NCBI RefSeq assembly: GCF_963676285.1 | Contig: NZ_OY781063.1 | Coordinates: 2,046,001 to 2,110,000, forward strand | Direction of reading: 5' to 3' | Length of the DNA stretch: 64,000 nucleotides | DNA from: an uncultured Sphaerochaeta sp. | GTDB lineage: Bacteria > Spirochaetota > Spirochaetia > Sphaerochaetales > Sphaerochaetaceae | Shown: in pieces, positions 24,215 to 33,534 of the stretch | Numbering within the stretch: the stretch's first letter is position 1 | Layout: every line of letters begins with the position of its first letter | Notes under the pieces: generated by a model | Told to the model about the DNA's origin: nothing | The model's database searches: none | Seen by the model: the letters and a program-made list of their open reading frames with translations, nothing else | Position numbers and translations under genes: made by a program

Positions 24215-24231
24215 ATCAGTACCGTACTGAT
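24215..24231. promoter_or_regulatory. Perfect 17-bp palindrome upstream of asd
   Basis: ATCAGTAC, one central base, GTACTGAT: a perfect inverted repeat 46 nt before the asd start. A further half-site ATCAGTAC occurs at 24098-24105. Size and symmetry fit a dimeric repressor operator. The regulator is unknown. Confidence 0.5.
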
Positions 24232-24277
24232 ACATTAGTGAAGAAAACGGATACAAATCCGGTTAGGAGATCCCTCG

Positions 24278-25297
24278 ATGGAGAAGAAAATTAAAGTTGC
24301 CGTAATGGGTGCCACAGGTGCAGTTGGACAGGTTTTTATGTGGATGCTTGCAGATCATCCTTGGTTTGAGCTCACGTATGCAACAGCATCAGCTTCTCGT
24401 GTCGGCTTGAAATATGCTTCCACAGTGCACTGGGTAATGCCATTTGAAATGCCCAAGAAAATCAGGGACGTGGAAGTAAAGGAATTTAATATTGAAGCAA
24501 TGCAGGAAGAAGGGGTACAGATTGTGTTCTCCGCCCTTCCCGCCGAGGTTGCCAGTGAAGCTGAACCACAGCTTCGAGATAATGGATTCTTTGTCTTCTC
24601 GAACGCCGCTTCCATGCGTTATGATCCCAATGTTCCCATTCTTATCCCGGAAACCAATATTGAACAGCTTGATCTTGTACAGGCACAAGGATATCCCGAA
24701 AAGGGTTTTGTGGTAACCAATGCCAACTGCGTCACCACTGGGTTGGCAATGGCTCTGGCCCCACTGCGAAAATATGGTATCAAGAATATCATGTTGCACA
24801 GCTACCAGAGCGTCAGTGGAGCAGGCTATCCAGGTCTCTCTTCCTTCGATATCACCGATAACTGTATTCCCTTCATTAGGGGAGAGGAAGAGAAGATCGA
24901 GAAAGAGATCAAGAAGATCCTTACCATTGATCCAGAGGTATATTGTTTCACCGTTCGAGTACCGGTCATGTTTGGACACCTTGAAGCTGTCTGGTTGGAT
25001 CTGGAGCAGGATGTTGAGGTTGAGGACATTGTCAAGGATTGGGCAGATTTCAAGAATGTACCAGACCTTCCTTCCACCGCAGCACAGCCTGTTGAATATG
25101 GTTCGGATCCCACCTTCCCACAGCCCAAGTATGCCTTCTGGGGAAATCCCAGTGGAATGGTGGTGTACACCGGCCGCTTGAAGAAGAAGAATGGAAAGAT
25201 TGGATTCCTCTTGATGGTCAACAACATCGTAAAGGGCGCAGCTGGTGGTTCAATCCAGAATGCTGAAGCCTTTGTGAAGAAGTTCGGCCTTATTTAA
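24278..25297 (+). CDS. asd: Aspartate-semialdehyde dehydrogenase
   Basis: 339 residues, the archaeal/fungal-like branch of ASADH. NADP-binding GATGAVGQ (about 10-17), active-site Cys in TNANCVTTGLAM and the substrate-binding SVSGAGYPG. It reduces aspartyl phosphate to aspartate semialdehyde, the branch point to lysine, diaminopimelate, threonine and methionine. ATG 24278 has GGAG 9-10 nt upstream. Monocistronic, with an intrinsic terminator downstream and a palindrome upstream suggesting repression. Confidence 0.95.
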   Translation: MEKKIKVAVMGATGAVGQVFMWMLADHPWFELTYATASASRVGLKYASTVHWVMPFEMPKKIRDVEVKEFNIEAMQEEGVQIVFSALPAEVASEAEPQLRDNGFFVFSNAASMRYDPNVPILIPETNIEQLDLVQAQGYPEKGFVVTNANCVTTGLAMALAPLRKYGIKNIMLHSYQSVSGAGYPGLSSFDITDNCIPFIRGEEEKIEKEIKKILTIDPEVYCFTVRVPVMFGHLEAVWLDLEQDVEVEDIVKDWADFKNVPDLPSTAAQPVEYGSDPTFPQPKYAFWGNPSGMVVYTGRLKKKNGKIGFLLMVNNIVKGAAGGSIQNAEAFVKKFGLI

Positions 25298-25317
25298 ACA
25301 GCCCATCATGCACTCCA

Positions 25318-25360
25318 AGGGCTCCCGTTCTCAGTTGAGAATAGGGAGCCCTGTTTGTTT
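25318..25360 (+). terminator. Intrinsic terminator of asd
   Basis: AGGGCTCCC pairs with GGGAGCCCT, extended inside by GTTCTCA/TGAGAAT, then GTTTGTTT. Very stable. Confidence 0.88.
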
Positions 25361-25414
25361 GCTTTACTTGCGGAAACCATGAAGAATTTCTACTATGCAG
25401 AGTAAGGAGCCAAC

Positions 25415-25912
25415 ATGAGGGAATATTGGGATCTCTATGACCATGCGAGAAAGCCACTGGGAAGAATTCACCAGAGAGGCCTCCCCCTAGGTGAGGGTGA
25501 GTATCATGTTGTGGTTTCAGTGTGGACGGTGAATCAGGATGGGAAAATACTCATCACCCTCCGTTCTGAAGAGAAGGAACTGTTCCCCGGGCATTGGGAG
25601 AATACCGCAGGATCGGTAATGAGAGGGGAGACCAGTTTGGATGCTGCACTGAGGGAGTTGAGGGAAGAGACCGGCATTGAAGCTTCCCCTGAAGAAATCA
25701 CCTGCTTGGGGACCGTGCTCAAAGTAGCTTCATTTGTCGATATCTTTCTGGTGAGAAAAATGCTTGACCCCGATTCCATTCAACTGCAGAAAGGAGAGAC
25801 TACTGCCTACCGTTGGGTTTCCTACGATGAGTTGAAAGAGATGGACAGACAAGGCAAGCTTGCCTTTCCTCTTTTCTCCCCTTTCCAGATGGCAATGGAA
25901 AACGAATGCTAA
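25415..25912 (+). CDS. Nudix hydrolase (IPP isomerase-like subgroup)
   Basis: 165 residues. Complete Nudix box at about 66-88 (G then ET near RGETSLDAA and RELREETGI). The N-terminus MREYWDLYDHARKPLG and the segment GEYHVVVSVW resemble the isopentenyl-diphosphate isomerase/YfcD-like group, but the isomerase Cys and Glu cannot be confirmed. The usual reaction is hydrolysis of a nucleoside diphosphate linked to a group X. RBS AAGGAG is just upstream of ATG 25415. Ends 4 nt into the convergent U32 gene. Confidence 0.88.
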   Translation: MREYWDLYDHARKPLGRIHQRGLPLGEGEYHVVVSVWTVNQDGKILITLRSEEKELFPGHWENTAGSVMRGETSLDAALRELREETGIEASPEEITCLGTVLKVASFVDIFLVRKMLDPDSIQLQKGETTAYRWVSYDELKEMDRQGKLAFPLFSPFQMAMENEC

Positions 25913-28128
25913 GCGTTCACAACGGTAGTGATGCAATCCTCTACGATAACCCGATACCGTTGGTTGTCACCCTTCACATACCATGATCCCCTATAAGGAC
26001 ATCCCTCGCAGCTTAATCGTAGTGAGTCATGGCGAAAACATGATCGGCTGATGAACAACGGCGGGCTGAATGCATCATCCACTACAGTGGGAATGAATGG
26101 CCAGTACTCTGTATCTGTCTCTTTTCTTTCCATCCAGAGATAACCACCCTCCATTTTCAATCCAAACGTAAGGGCTAGGTTTGCCGCCTCGCTGTTTGCC
26201 AGGTATAGGTAGATATCAAAGAAACAAGGCAATTGATGATCCCTGAAATATGCAATCTGACCCAAGTTGTTCAATCCAAAGGAGACTGAATCCAAAAGAT
26301 TCTCTTCCTTCATCCTGGCAACAACCTTGTCCAAATCAGCGAAGAATGCATCCTCATCGAACATAATCGGACTTAAGGGTAGGTAATAGTGATCCTCATG
26401 GTTGAAGAGCAAGGAAGCAAGTGGCTGCTGTGCATGTGCGAGAGTCTTCAATTCGAGGTAAGGGATTTTCTGTTCAGTAAGTAGCAGGGAACGTGGAGGC
26501 AGTGTGCTCATTTCCAGTTTCTCGGCAATGGGCCTACGAATTAGACTCCTGGTAAGCTCCTGGGCCAGCGTCCGGTCAAGAAGATCATACCAGTCACGCC
26601 TGATCGTCTTCAGGACTGAGAGAGGTAGGAATATCTGCTCAAGTGAGAGCTGTGTTTTATTCACGAGGTTGATGGAGCCAAGGGTGAGGAAAGAGGTATC
26701 ACTTTGGCTGAAGATGGAAACAATATTGGCCTCAGTCTCTTGGGGTTTGCGAGCCTCGCTCGTGGGTATTTCGTATGTCGCTTCACCAAATTGGCATTTG
26801 ATCGACAATAACCCCTCTTTCAGGGTAAATGTCATGTCTAGTGGATGCTTGCTGAGAGGAAGTGCCTCACTGAGCAGGGCAGGATTCTGGTCATGTCTGC
26901 TGATCAGGTAAAAGAATTCACCGGTGTGTGGACGGGGAGCATTGGCTGGTAGTGGTATTGCCACCGACTCGCCTTCATAGGCTTCAGTAATACTCCTGCC
27001 TCTTTGGTCTATCAGGGAGTTGATACCAAATTTGATGGTATCGATCGGTTGCCTCTGGCTTCTGATGAAGTACATCAATCCATCTCGGAGTGCTACATCG
27101 GTGAGCAGGGTAACCATGACTGAATCACTCTTAACCAGTGTGATCCTTGCAGCCTTGATACCACGATGACCTGGGTAGCTTGTACTTCCAAGGGTAGGGG
27201 CTCTCCTGATGGTGAAGTCTTGTTTCTCTCGTCCATAGGAGGCCAACCAACCAGAGGTTTGTCGACGGGAGAAGACCACTGAGAGAGCCTCTTCCAGCTC
27301 TTCTGCGCTATCATCCCCATCAAGAACCGCCCGGTAGTAGCGTGCTGCCAAACCGGTATAGGCAGGGCTTTTCATCCTCCCTTCCACCTTCAGGCTTTCA
27401 ATACCCAACTCTTCCAGTTCATTTGCAACAGGGCCGGCTTTCATGTCGCTCATGGAGAAGAACCAACCATCCTTGACCCCTTTTGGGATTGGGGAAAGGG
27501 CACTCGCCACGGCACTGTCCTGTTCAACAGTGAAGTAGTTCCTGCATATCTGGGCACAGCTGCCCCTGTTTGCACTTCTGCCACATAGTTGTTCACTGGC
27601 CGTGCAGAGTCCTGAGAAGCTGTAGCAGAGGGCGCCATGGATGAACACCTTCAGTTCCACATCCTTACACGCTTCACGAATTCGCTTGACCTCCTGGAAC
27701 GTCAGTTCCCTTGCAAGCACCACTCGTTCGAATCCAAGGCGAACCAGTTCTTGCACTCCGGCGATGGTATGTACAGCCAGCTGGGTACTTGCGTGAAGAG
27801 AGAGGCTAGGGGCATAGGTTTTCACAAGGTTGATCAATCCTAGGTCCTGGACGATGATGCCGTCACAGCCGATGAAGTCGATATGCTTGAGTGTCTTGTA
27901 TGCCTCATCCAACTCTGATTCTTCGATGAGGGTATTTACGGTAACATAGATTTTTTTCCCTTCAGTAAGCGCAACTTGGCGAAGCTTTGCCAAGTCCTCG
28001 AAGGTAAAATTGGTGGCGTTTGCACGAGCGGAAAAACTTTTCAGCCCGAGATATACAGCATCTGCCCCTTCTTTGAAGGCAGTCAGTGCTGATTGCAGGG
28101 ATCCTGCGGGAAGTGCGAGTTCTGTCAT
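25909..28128 (-). CDS. U32 family peptidase / YegQ-YhbU-like protein
   Basis: 739 residues. The N-terminal TIM-barrel U32 domain is clear: ELALPAGSLQSALTAF, GADAVYLGLKSFSARANA and the signature around ELKVFIHGALCYSFSGLC with CSGRSANRGSC-like Cys residues (LCGRSANRGSCAQICR). C-terminal 350 residues are the accessory region found in long U32 proteins. U32 proteins are described as collagenase-like peptidases or as RNA/ubiquinone hydroxylation factors; which applies here is unknown. ATG 28128 fits the family start; a TTG at 28164 would overlap the upstream MFS stop by 4 nt, so coupling is possible. Confidence 0.9.
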   Translation of the reverse strand: MTELALPAGSLQSALTAFKEGADAVYLGLKSFSARANATNFTFEDLAKLRQVALTEGKKIYVTVNTLIEESELDEAYKTLKHIDFIGCDGIIVQDLGLINLVKTYAPSLSLHASTQLAVHTIAGVQELVRLGFERVVLARELTFQEVKRIREACKDVELKVFIHGALCYSFSGLCTASEQLCGRSANRGSCAQICRNYFTVEQDSAVASALSPIPKGVKDGWFFSMSDMKAGPVANELEELGIESLKVEGRMKSPAYTGLAARYYRAVLDGDDSAEELEEALSVVFSRRQTSGWLASYGREKQDFTIRRAPTLGSTSYPGHRGIKAARITLVKSDSVMVTLLTDVALRDGLMYFIRSQRQPIDTIKFGINSLIDQRGRSITEAYEGESVAIPLPANAPRPHTGEFFYLISRHDQNPALLSEALPLSKHPLDMTFTLKEGLLSIKCQFGEATYEIPTSEARKPQETEANIVSIFSQSDTSFLTLGSINLVNKTQLSLEQIFLPLSVLKTIRRDWYDLLDRTLAQELTRSLIRRPIAEKLEMSTLPPRSLLLTEQKIPYLELKTLAHAQQPLASLLFNHEDHYYLPLSPIMFDEDAFFADLDKVVARMKEENLLDSVSFGLNNLGQIAYFRDHQLPCFFDIYLYLANSEAANLALTFGLKMEGGYLWMERKETDTEYWPFIPTVVDDAFSPPLFISRSCFRHDSLRLSCEGCPYRGSWYVKGDNQRYRVIVEDCITTVVNA

Positions 28129-28160
28129 GTTCCTAAGGGTAGTGGTGTGCCCCTTCTCTG

Positions 28161-29513
28161 TCAATCTGAAGCCATTCGACGCCGGTGGAGCTCTTCGACA
28201 ATCTGGTGATGCTTCTCCTCACTCAGCGGGTAGAAGAGGATTGGGATAATACCGAATATGCTGGCAAGAAATGGGAGTAGGGTGGTAAGGCTATGGATTC
28301 CCCAAAGGGTTGAACTGCTCTGCGCCATATTGGGAATATATCCAACCAAGGAGAGGGTGGAGGCAATGATGATCGAAGTGACAGCTGCTGTAAGCTTTGC
28401 TAGGAATGTCTGACTGCTGAAGATTGTGCCTTCATTGCGTTTCCCACTTTTCAGCTCACCATATTCGATGGTGTCAGCAATCATGGCAGTCTGGATTACC
28501 TGTGGGCTTGCCATCCCGATTGAACTGATACAGTTGAAGAACAACAGTACCAAGAAGTTGTTCCAGCCGGTAAGGAAGAATCCCAGGCTTCCTGCAGCAA
28601 AGATGGCATAGTAGATAATACACGCACGCTTTTTTCCAACTTTATTGGTCAGGTAGGGAACGGTTGCAATCCCTATCAGGATGAAGGGGATGTTAATTCC
28701 AGCAAGCAGGGTATAGAGCAATTCATTCTGGAGGTTGTATTTTGCGTAGTAGATTAACATAGAGAGCTTTCCTGTCTGCGCGATACCGGTGAACAGTCCA
28801 CTCAGAATAACAAGCAACAGTGGCTTGTTGTCCAGAAAAACCTTGGGGATTTCGGAAAATCTGGGTTTTTCCTGCCCGTCGGCATAAACCCGCTCCTTCA
28901 CAAACAGGAAGGCGATGAGAAAGCATATGACGGTCAGCAGCGCATATGTCAGGCTTGTCATCTGATAGCCCCGCTCCGGTTCCCCTTCCACTGAGAAGAG
29001 AAGGATCAATGGCTGTGTTGCCAAGGTTGCCAAGGCAATGGCAACGGTCGCCATGAAACGTGGGTAGACAACTATGCTGCTTCTTTCCTTGGTATCCTCG
29101 CTTATGGTGCTGCTCATTGCCCAAAAGGGAACATCACTGGCCGTGTAAATCATGCCGAAGCTGATATATGTGAATGCTGCCCATACGACTTTTCCTCCTG
29201 GGGAGAGGTCAGGGGTGCTGAAGGCTGCCACCGCAAAGGGTACGAAGAGGATCGGGGTGAATAAGAGGTAGGGGCGGAATTTCCCCCAGCGGGAGCGTGT
29301 ACGGTCAGCGATCATCCCCATCAGAGGATCGTTTACTGCGTCCCACATCCGGGCAAGAAGAAGGATCATCCCTGCTGCAGCAGGTAGGAGGCCAAATATG
29401 TCTGTATAAAAGAACAGCAGAAAGTTTGCCATAAGATTGTAGAGCATGTTCTGGCCAAAGCAGCCGAACCCATAGGCAAACTTTTCCTTCTTTGGCACCC
29501 CTTTTGTTTCCAT
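28161..29513 (-). CDS. MFS sugar:cation symporter, GPH (MelB-like) family
   Basis: 450 residues, about 12 membrane helices. Hallmarks of glycoside-pentoside-hexuronide symporters: KKEKFAYGFGCFGQNM at the N-terminus, WDAVNDPLMGMIADRTRSRWGKFRPY (loop 2-3) with charged residues for cation coupling, and a second cytoplasmic GKKRACIIYY. Start at ATG 29513 (METKG) is set by family alignment; no strong RBS is visible. Followed by the U32 gene in the same direction. Substrate unknown. Confidence 0.9.
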   Translation of the reverse strand: METKGVPKKEKFAYGFGCFGQNMLYNLMANFLLFFYTDIFGLLPAAAGMILLLARMWDAVNDPLMGMIADRTRSRWGKFRPYLLFTPILFVPFAVAAFSTPDLSPGGKVVWAAFTYISFGMIYTASDVPFWAMSSTISEDTKERSSIVVYPRFMATVAIALATLATQPLILLFSVEGEPERGYQMTSLTYALLTVICFLIAFLFVKERVYADGQEKPRFSEIPKVFLDNKPLLLVILSGLFTGIAQTGKLSMLIYYAKYNLQNELLYTLLAGINIPFILIGIATVPYLTNKVGKKRACIIYYAIFAAGSLGFFLTGWNNFLVLLFFNCISSIGMASPQVIQTAMIADTIEYGELKSGKRNEGTIFSSQTFLAKLTAAVTSIIIASTLSLVGYIPNMAQSSSTLWGIHSLTTLLPFLASIFGIIPILFYPLSEEKHHQIVEELHRRRMASD

Positions 29514-29609
29514 AGCAGAAAGTCTATCACAGAAATTGCAGGTTGCAAGCTTCCCTTGTACTGTTGTCATAGGTAATAGTATACTTGTTGGTAGGAGAGG
29601 AGGTCGCCC

Positions 29610-30158
29610 ATGAGTGATACACACGATGACAAACACCCGGTATTTGAAGTTCAGAGGGGAACCATCATCTATGAACAGGGTTCGTCCTGTTCCACCATGT
29701 TTCTTCTGAAAAGTGGTACTGTCGGGTTGTACCTAAACTACCATACACCCCAGCAATTTCAGCTCTTCGAGATATCCAAGCCCAATTCCAGCTTGGGAGA
29801 AATGGGATTGTTTGAGCAGGAGCCACGCAATGCCACAGCTGTAGCCCTCAGTGATTGCCAGCTGGTCGAGATTTCGCAGGAGAGTTTTCCTGCTTTTATT
29901 GCATCACACCCTGAAGCAACAAAGCAGATCATTCTTGATCTGAGTCAGCGATTCAAGATGGCAATCCAGGAGGTGAGAAATAGCCAGCAGATCATATTGG
30001 AAAGTCTGGAAGCATTGAAAGAGGCACAGGCGAACAAGAAGGACAGCTTGAAGGAACGGATCCGGAAGATCTCCGATTACCTGCTTGATATTCCAGAGGA
30101 CGTTCCTCCTGAGCTCTACCTAAGCTTCAATTCACGCTTTCACGGTACTATGTTCTAA
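29610..30158 (+). CDS. Cyclic-nucleotide-binding domain protein without HTH
   Basis: 182 residues. Residues 10-115 form a Crp/PKA-type cNMP domain: GTIIYEQGSSCSTMFLLKSGTVGLY, then LGEMGLFEQEPRNATAVALSDCQLVEI, which includes the phosphate-binding cassette (GE...R.ATA). The C-terminal part (120-182) is a helical, probably coiled-coil segment without a DNA-binding domain. Probably a ligand-sensing adaptor. ATG follows GGAGGTC; the promoter TATACT lies at about 29579. Divergent from the MFS gene. Confidence 0.82.
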   Translation: MSDTHDDKHPVFEVQRGTIIYEQGSSCSTMFLLKSGTVGLYLNYHTPQQFQLFEISKPNSSLGEMGLFEQEPRNATAVALSDCQLVEISQESFPAFIASHPEATKQIILDLSQRFKMAIQEVRNSQQIILESLEALKEAQANKKDSLKERIRKISDYLLDIPEDVPPELYLSFNSRFHGTMF

Positions 30159-30287
30159 AAAAATGGGAAAATATTACAAAAAACATAGCCCATTATATTG
30201 CTAAAGATTGGAAAATCAGTAATATAGGGTGAACACATTTCCTCTGATTGTAGTGAATTGTGCATCCCTATTATGAAGGAGTAGTCC

Positions 30288-32117
30288 ATGAACGTCGCAG
30301 ATCTTACGCATTCTGGGCTCAAGCAGTGGATTCTGGATTTTGCAGAACTCACGACCCCTGAAGAAATCGTCATTGCCGATGGTAGTGCCGCCCAGTACGA
30401 CGAATTGGTTGCACAGCAGATTGCTGGTGGCTATTGCGTACCCCTGAATCCTGAGAAGAAGCCTGGTAGTATTGCTTACAACTCAGACCCTTCTGATGTT
30501 GCTCGCGTTGAGAACAGAACCTACATCGCAGCACAGAATAAGGAAGCAGCAGGGCCGACCAACAACTGGATTGACCCAGTTGCCTTGAAAGAGACCATGA
30601 CCGGTCTTTACCGCGGTTGCATGAAGGGACGCACCCTCTATGTTATTCCTTTCTCAATGGGTCCTGTTGGCTCCCCGATTGCTAAGATTGGTGTTGAGCT
30701 TACTGACAGTGCCTATGTTGTCATCAATATGATGATCATGACCCGTGTTGGTGAAAAGGTCCTTGAGGTGCTTGGAACCGATGGTGAGTATGTGCCTTGC
30801 TACCACTCTGTAGGCAAACCGCTTGCAGAAGGTGAGAGTGACAATGGCCAGTGGCCTTGTGCTCCCATTGAGAAGAAGTACATCTCCCACTTCCCAGAAA
30901 CCCGTGAAATCTGGTCCTTTGGCTCAGGTTACGGCGGAAACGCGCTGCTTGGCAAGAAGTGCCTTGCACTGCGCATTGCCTCAGTCCTGGCTCATGACGA
31001 AGGTTGGCTTGCAGAGCATATGCTCATCCTCAAGATAACCAGTCCTGAAGGCAAGAGCAAGTTTGTCGCAGGTGCATTCCCCTCCGCATGTGGAAAGACC
31101 AACCTAGCAATGCTTGTTCCGACCATCCCAGGTTGGAAGGTAGAGACTGTTGGTGATGACATCGCTTGGATGAAGTATGGTTCCGATGGACAGCTGTATG
31201 CGATCAATCCAGAGGCTGGATTCTTCGGTGTTGCTCCAGGAACTTCCAATGATTCCAACTATAACGCAATGGTCAGTGCATCCAAGAACAGTATCTTCAC
31301 CAACTGTGCCCTCACAGAGGACAACGATGTTTGGTGGGAAGGTATTGGCTACGATGCCCCTGGTAAGTTGATCGACTGGCATGGCAATGAGTGGATCCAG
31401 GACAAGGGAAACAAGGAGCAGAAGACTGCTGCACATCCCAATGCCCGCTTTACCGCTCCTGCAGCCCAGTGCCCCAGTATTGCAAGTGAATGGGAAGACC
31501 CGAAGGGTGTGCCCATCAGTGCAATCCTCTTTGGTGGAAGAAGAGCTCATACCGTCCCTCTCGTGCACCAGAGCTACGACTGGAACCACGGTGTATTCCT
31601 CGGCTCCATCGTTGGGTCTGAGATCACCGCAGCAGCCCTCGACCTCAAGGTCGGTACCATCCGCCGTGATCCGTTTGCCATGCTTCCCTTCTGTGGATAC
31701 AATATGGGAGATTACTTCCAGCACTGGATCAACGTTGGTAAGGCTGCACAGGACGAGAGCAAGCTTCCCAAGATCTTCTACGTCAACTGGTTCCGAAAGA
31801 CTGAAGACGGCAAGTGGCTCTGGCCCGGTTTTGGTGAAAACAGCCGCGTCCTGAAGTGGGTCTTCGAGGCTTGTGACGGGACTGCAAAGTCTGTTGATAC
31901 CGCAATCGGTACCATGCCTACAGCTGATGCAATCGACCTTCCTGAAGGCGTAAGCGAAGAAGATATGAGAGAGCTTCTCTCAGTCGATGTAGATGGTTGG
32001 CTCAGGGAAGTCGAAGACGTCCGCACCAATCACTACCCGAAGTTTGGTGATCATCTGCCAAAGGAACTTTCCTCTTTCCTCGACCAACTCGAGGCAAAAT
32101 TGAAAGCTGCCAAGTAA
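30288..32117 (+). CDS. pckG: Phosphoenolpyruvate carboxykinase (GTP)
   Basis: 609 residues, full length for the GTP-dependent family. P-loop-like kinase-1a segment [17 protein letters not shown] with the hyper-reactive Cys of GTP-PEPCKs, kinase-2 [11 protein letters not shown], substrate loops [12 protein letters not shown] and [12 protein letters not shown]. It interconverts oxaloacetate plus GTP with PEP plus CO2 plus GDP; in fermentative spirochaetes it may run toward oxaloacetate to make succinate. RBS AAGGAG lies 9 nt before ATG 30288. A strong terminator follows. Confidence 0.97.
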   Translation: MNVADLTHSGLKQWILDFAELTTPEEIVIADGSAAQYDELVAQQIAGGYCVPLNPEKKPGSIAYNSDPSDVARVENRTYIAAQNKEAAGPTNNWIDPVALKETMTGLYRGCMKGRTLYVIPFSMGPVGSPIAKIGVELTDSAYVVINMMIMTRVGEKVLEVLGTDGEYVPCYHSVGKPLAEGESDNGQWPCAPIEKKYISHFPETREIWSFGSGYGGNALLGKKCLALRIASVLAHDEGWLAEHMLILKITSPEGKSKFVAGAFPSACGKTNLAMLVPTIPGWKVETVGDDIAWMKYGSDGQLYAINPEAGFFGVAPGTSNDSNYNAMVSASKNSIFTNCALTEDNDVWWEGIGYDAPGKLIDWHGNEWIQDKGNKEQKTAAHPNARFTAPAAQCPSIASEWEDPKGVPISAILFGGRRAHTVPLVHQSYDWNHGVFLGSIVGSEITAAALDLKVGTIRRDPFAMLPFCGYNMGDYFQHWINVGKAAQDESKLPKIFYVNWFRKTEDGKWLWPGFGENSRVLKWVFEACDGTAKSVDTAIGTMPTADAIDLPEGVSEEDMRELLSVDVDGWLREVEDVRTNHYPKFGDHLPKELSSFLDQLEAKLKAAK

Positions 32118-32144
32118 GCAGAAGATATAGCATTGTTTCAAATT

Positions 32145-32170
32145 GGCTCTTCCCCTGGGAAGAGCCTTTT
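32145..32170 (+). terminator. Intrinsic terminator of pckG
   Basis: GGCTCTTCCC pairs with GGGAAGAGCC around a 2-nt loop, followed by TTTT. The following promoter (-10 TATACT at 32175-32180) begins at once. Confidence 0.88.
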
Positions 32171-32186
32171 GATGTATACTGACCAC

Positions 32187-33140
32187 ATGAGCCAGCTCGA
32201 ACGAATCGTATTCATCAACCGGAGTATTGAGGAGAATGGGGGCGTGAAGACATCCCTCATTGAACAAGAGTTCTCCATCTCACGGAGGCAAGTGTTAAGG
32301 GACATCACCTACTTGCGTGAGCATCTTGGAGCTCCCATTACCTATGATCGTTCAAGGAACTGGTACCATTACCAGACTCCCTTTACCCTATTCTCCAACT
32401 CGAATGAGCGAATGTTGGTGCTCAACGCCATCGTGAAGAGTCTGGCGCAATCCCAAGGCATCATGTCTGATCTTACAGAGATGATCAGTGAAGGCATTGA
32501 TAGCGGAGTCGAGAAGCACTACCGATCCCTGAGCGATAAGATCATCTTCATTACTCCAGTACAGGACTGGCCTGACTATGAGATTTTCAACAAGATTTGC
32601 TCAGCCATGAAGAGTGAGGAGCGAATGAGTATGCACTACAGGAATGCTTTGGGTGTGCATTCTCATAGGCATATCGAGCCCCTCAGGTTGGTCAACTATA
32701 GTGGAAGGTGGTACTTGCTTGCCTTTGACATGCAGCACAAGCAACTCAGGACCTTTCATCTCTCCAGGGTAGAGCAGCTTGCCCAGATTGAAGGTGACCG
32801 TATGAAGATTCGATTCTCAGATGCAGAGTTGGATTCTTTCATCAATTCCGGATATGGGATATTTATGGGCAATGAGGTTACCTATGTGACTTTCCGCGTA
32901 TATGGATGGGCCATCCATACACTGAACACCCAGAGTTGGCATCCACAGCAGAAGCAACGACTGGTAACTGAGGAGGGTAGAGAAGCACTAGAGGTCATCC
33001 TTCCTGTATCCAACCTTCAGGAGATCCTCTCGACACTCCTCTCCTATGGACCCGATGCACGTCCTATAGCGCCCGAGGAGTTTGTTCTTCGCTACAAGCA
33101 GTCTGTTACACAGATGTGGGAAACTGCAGAAAAATTGTAG
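32187..33140 (+). CDS. WYL-domain transcriptional regulator
   Basis: 317 residues. N-terminal winged-helix (about 1-60: IVFINRSIEENGGVKTSLIE, ISRRQVLRDITYLREHLG), central WYL domain (about 130-220: HIEPLRLVNYSGRWYLLAFD) and C-terminal WCX segment. Such proteins bind DNA and sense nucleic acids or small ligands. Start ATG 32187 lies 6-7 nt after TATACT and no Shine-Dalgarno is seen, so the mRNA is probably leaderless. Confidence 0.88.
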   Translation: MSQLERIVFINRSIEENGGVKTSLIEQEFSISRRQVLRDITYLREHLGAPITYDRSRNWYHYQTPFTLFSNSNERMLVLNAIVKSLAQSQGIMSDLTEMISEGIDSGVEKHYRSLSDKIIFITPVQDWPDYEIFNKICSAMKSEERMSMHYRNALGVHSHRHIEPLRLVNYSGRWYLLAFDMQHKQLRTFHLSRVEQLAQIEGDRMKIRFSDAELDSFINSGYGIFMGNEVTYVTFRVYGWAIHTLNTQSWHPQQKQRLVTEEGREALEVILPVSNLQEILSTLLSYGPDARPIAPEEFVLRYKQSVTQMWETAEKL

Positions 33141-33199
33141 TGTGACAACAGATGTCACATAGTGTAGGGTATCCTGTTCCCAGAAAGAGAGGATGACCT

Positions 33200-33355
33200 A
33201 TGAAACGAGAAAGAAATACACGTGCTGAATTGCCTGTTTGGTATGACCGTATGCTCTCCAACCCCTTGCTCTTGGTGGCAGGGATATTTGCTGTATTGCT
33301 TGCATCCCCACTGCTGTTCATATACGGTGCATTGCTTCCCTTGTTCAGGAGATAA
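33200..33355 (+). CDS. 51-residue single-pass membrane protein
   Basis: ATG 33200 is preceded by AGAGAGGATGA. The product has a basic N-terminus (MKRERNTRAEL) and one strong membrane helix (about 22-48, LLLVAGIFAVLLASPLLFIYGALL) ending with FRR. Too short for family assignment. Coding is supported by the RBS and the clean hydrophobic segment. It lies between the WYL regulator and a nucleobase permease. Confidence 0.5.
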   Translation: MKRERNTRAELPVWYDRMLSNPLLLVAGIFAVLLASPLLFIYGALLPLFRR

Positions 33356-33480
33356 GGCATAATGTTGCACTTCGGTGCTGATTTCCAAGATATTTTGCAT
33401 ATTCATACAGATTTACACTTCCCAAACCTTCCGTTTTCTCGATAGGATGGAGAGACTTCCTGCAAGTCATCATCCCCTCT

Positions 33481-33519
33481 GTCTGTAAGCAGCACCCACA
33501 GTGTGTTTTATGTGCAGAC
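33481..33519 (+). promoter_or_regulatory. Possible structured 5' UTR before the uracil permease gene
   Basis: GTCTG at 33481 can pair with CAGAC at 33515, with inner CAC/GTG pairing. The structure ends 2-3 nt before the AAGGAG ribosome binding site. The rest of 33356-33480 shows no feature that I can name, and the element does not match a riboswitch class I recognise. Confidence 0.25.
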
Positions 33520-33534
33520 TCAAGGAGCTTTCTG

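Noticed and set aside
24066..24277. Lysine riboswitch upstream of asd
   Set aside because: The region is too short and shows none of the long multi-stem structure of an L-box; only the palindrome stands out.
25415..25912. Isopentenyl-diphosphate isomerase supplying the carotenoid pathway
   Set aside because: The Nudix protein resembles that group, but the catalytic Cys/Glu pair cannot be confirmed and it is 30 kb from the carotenoid genes.
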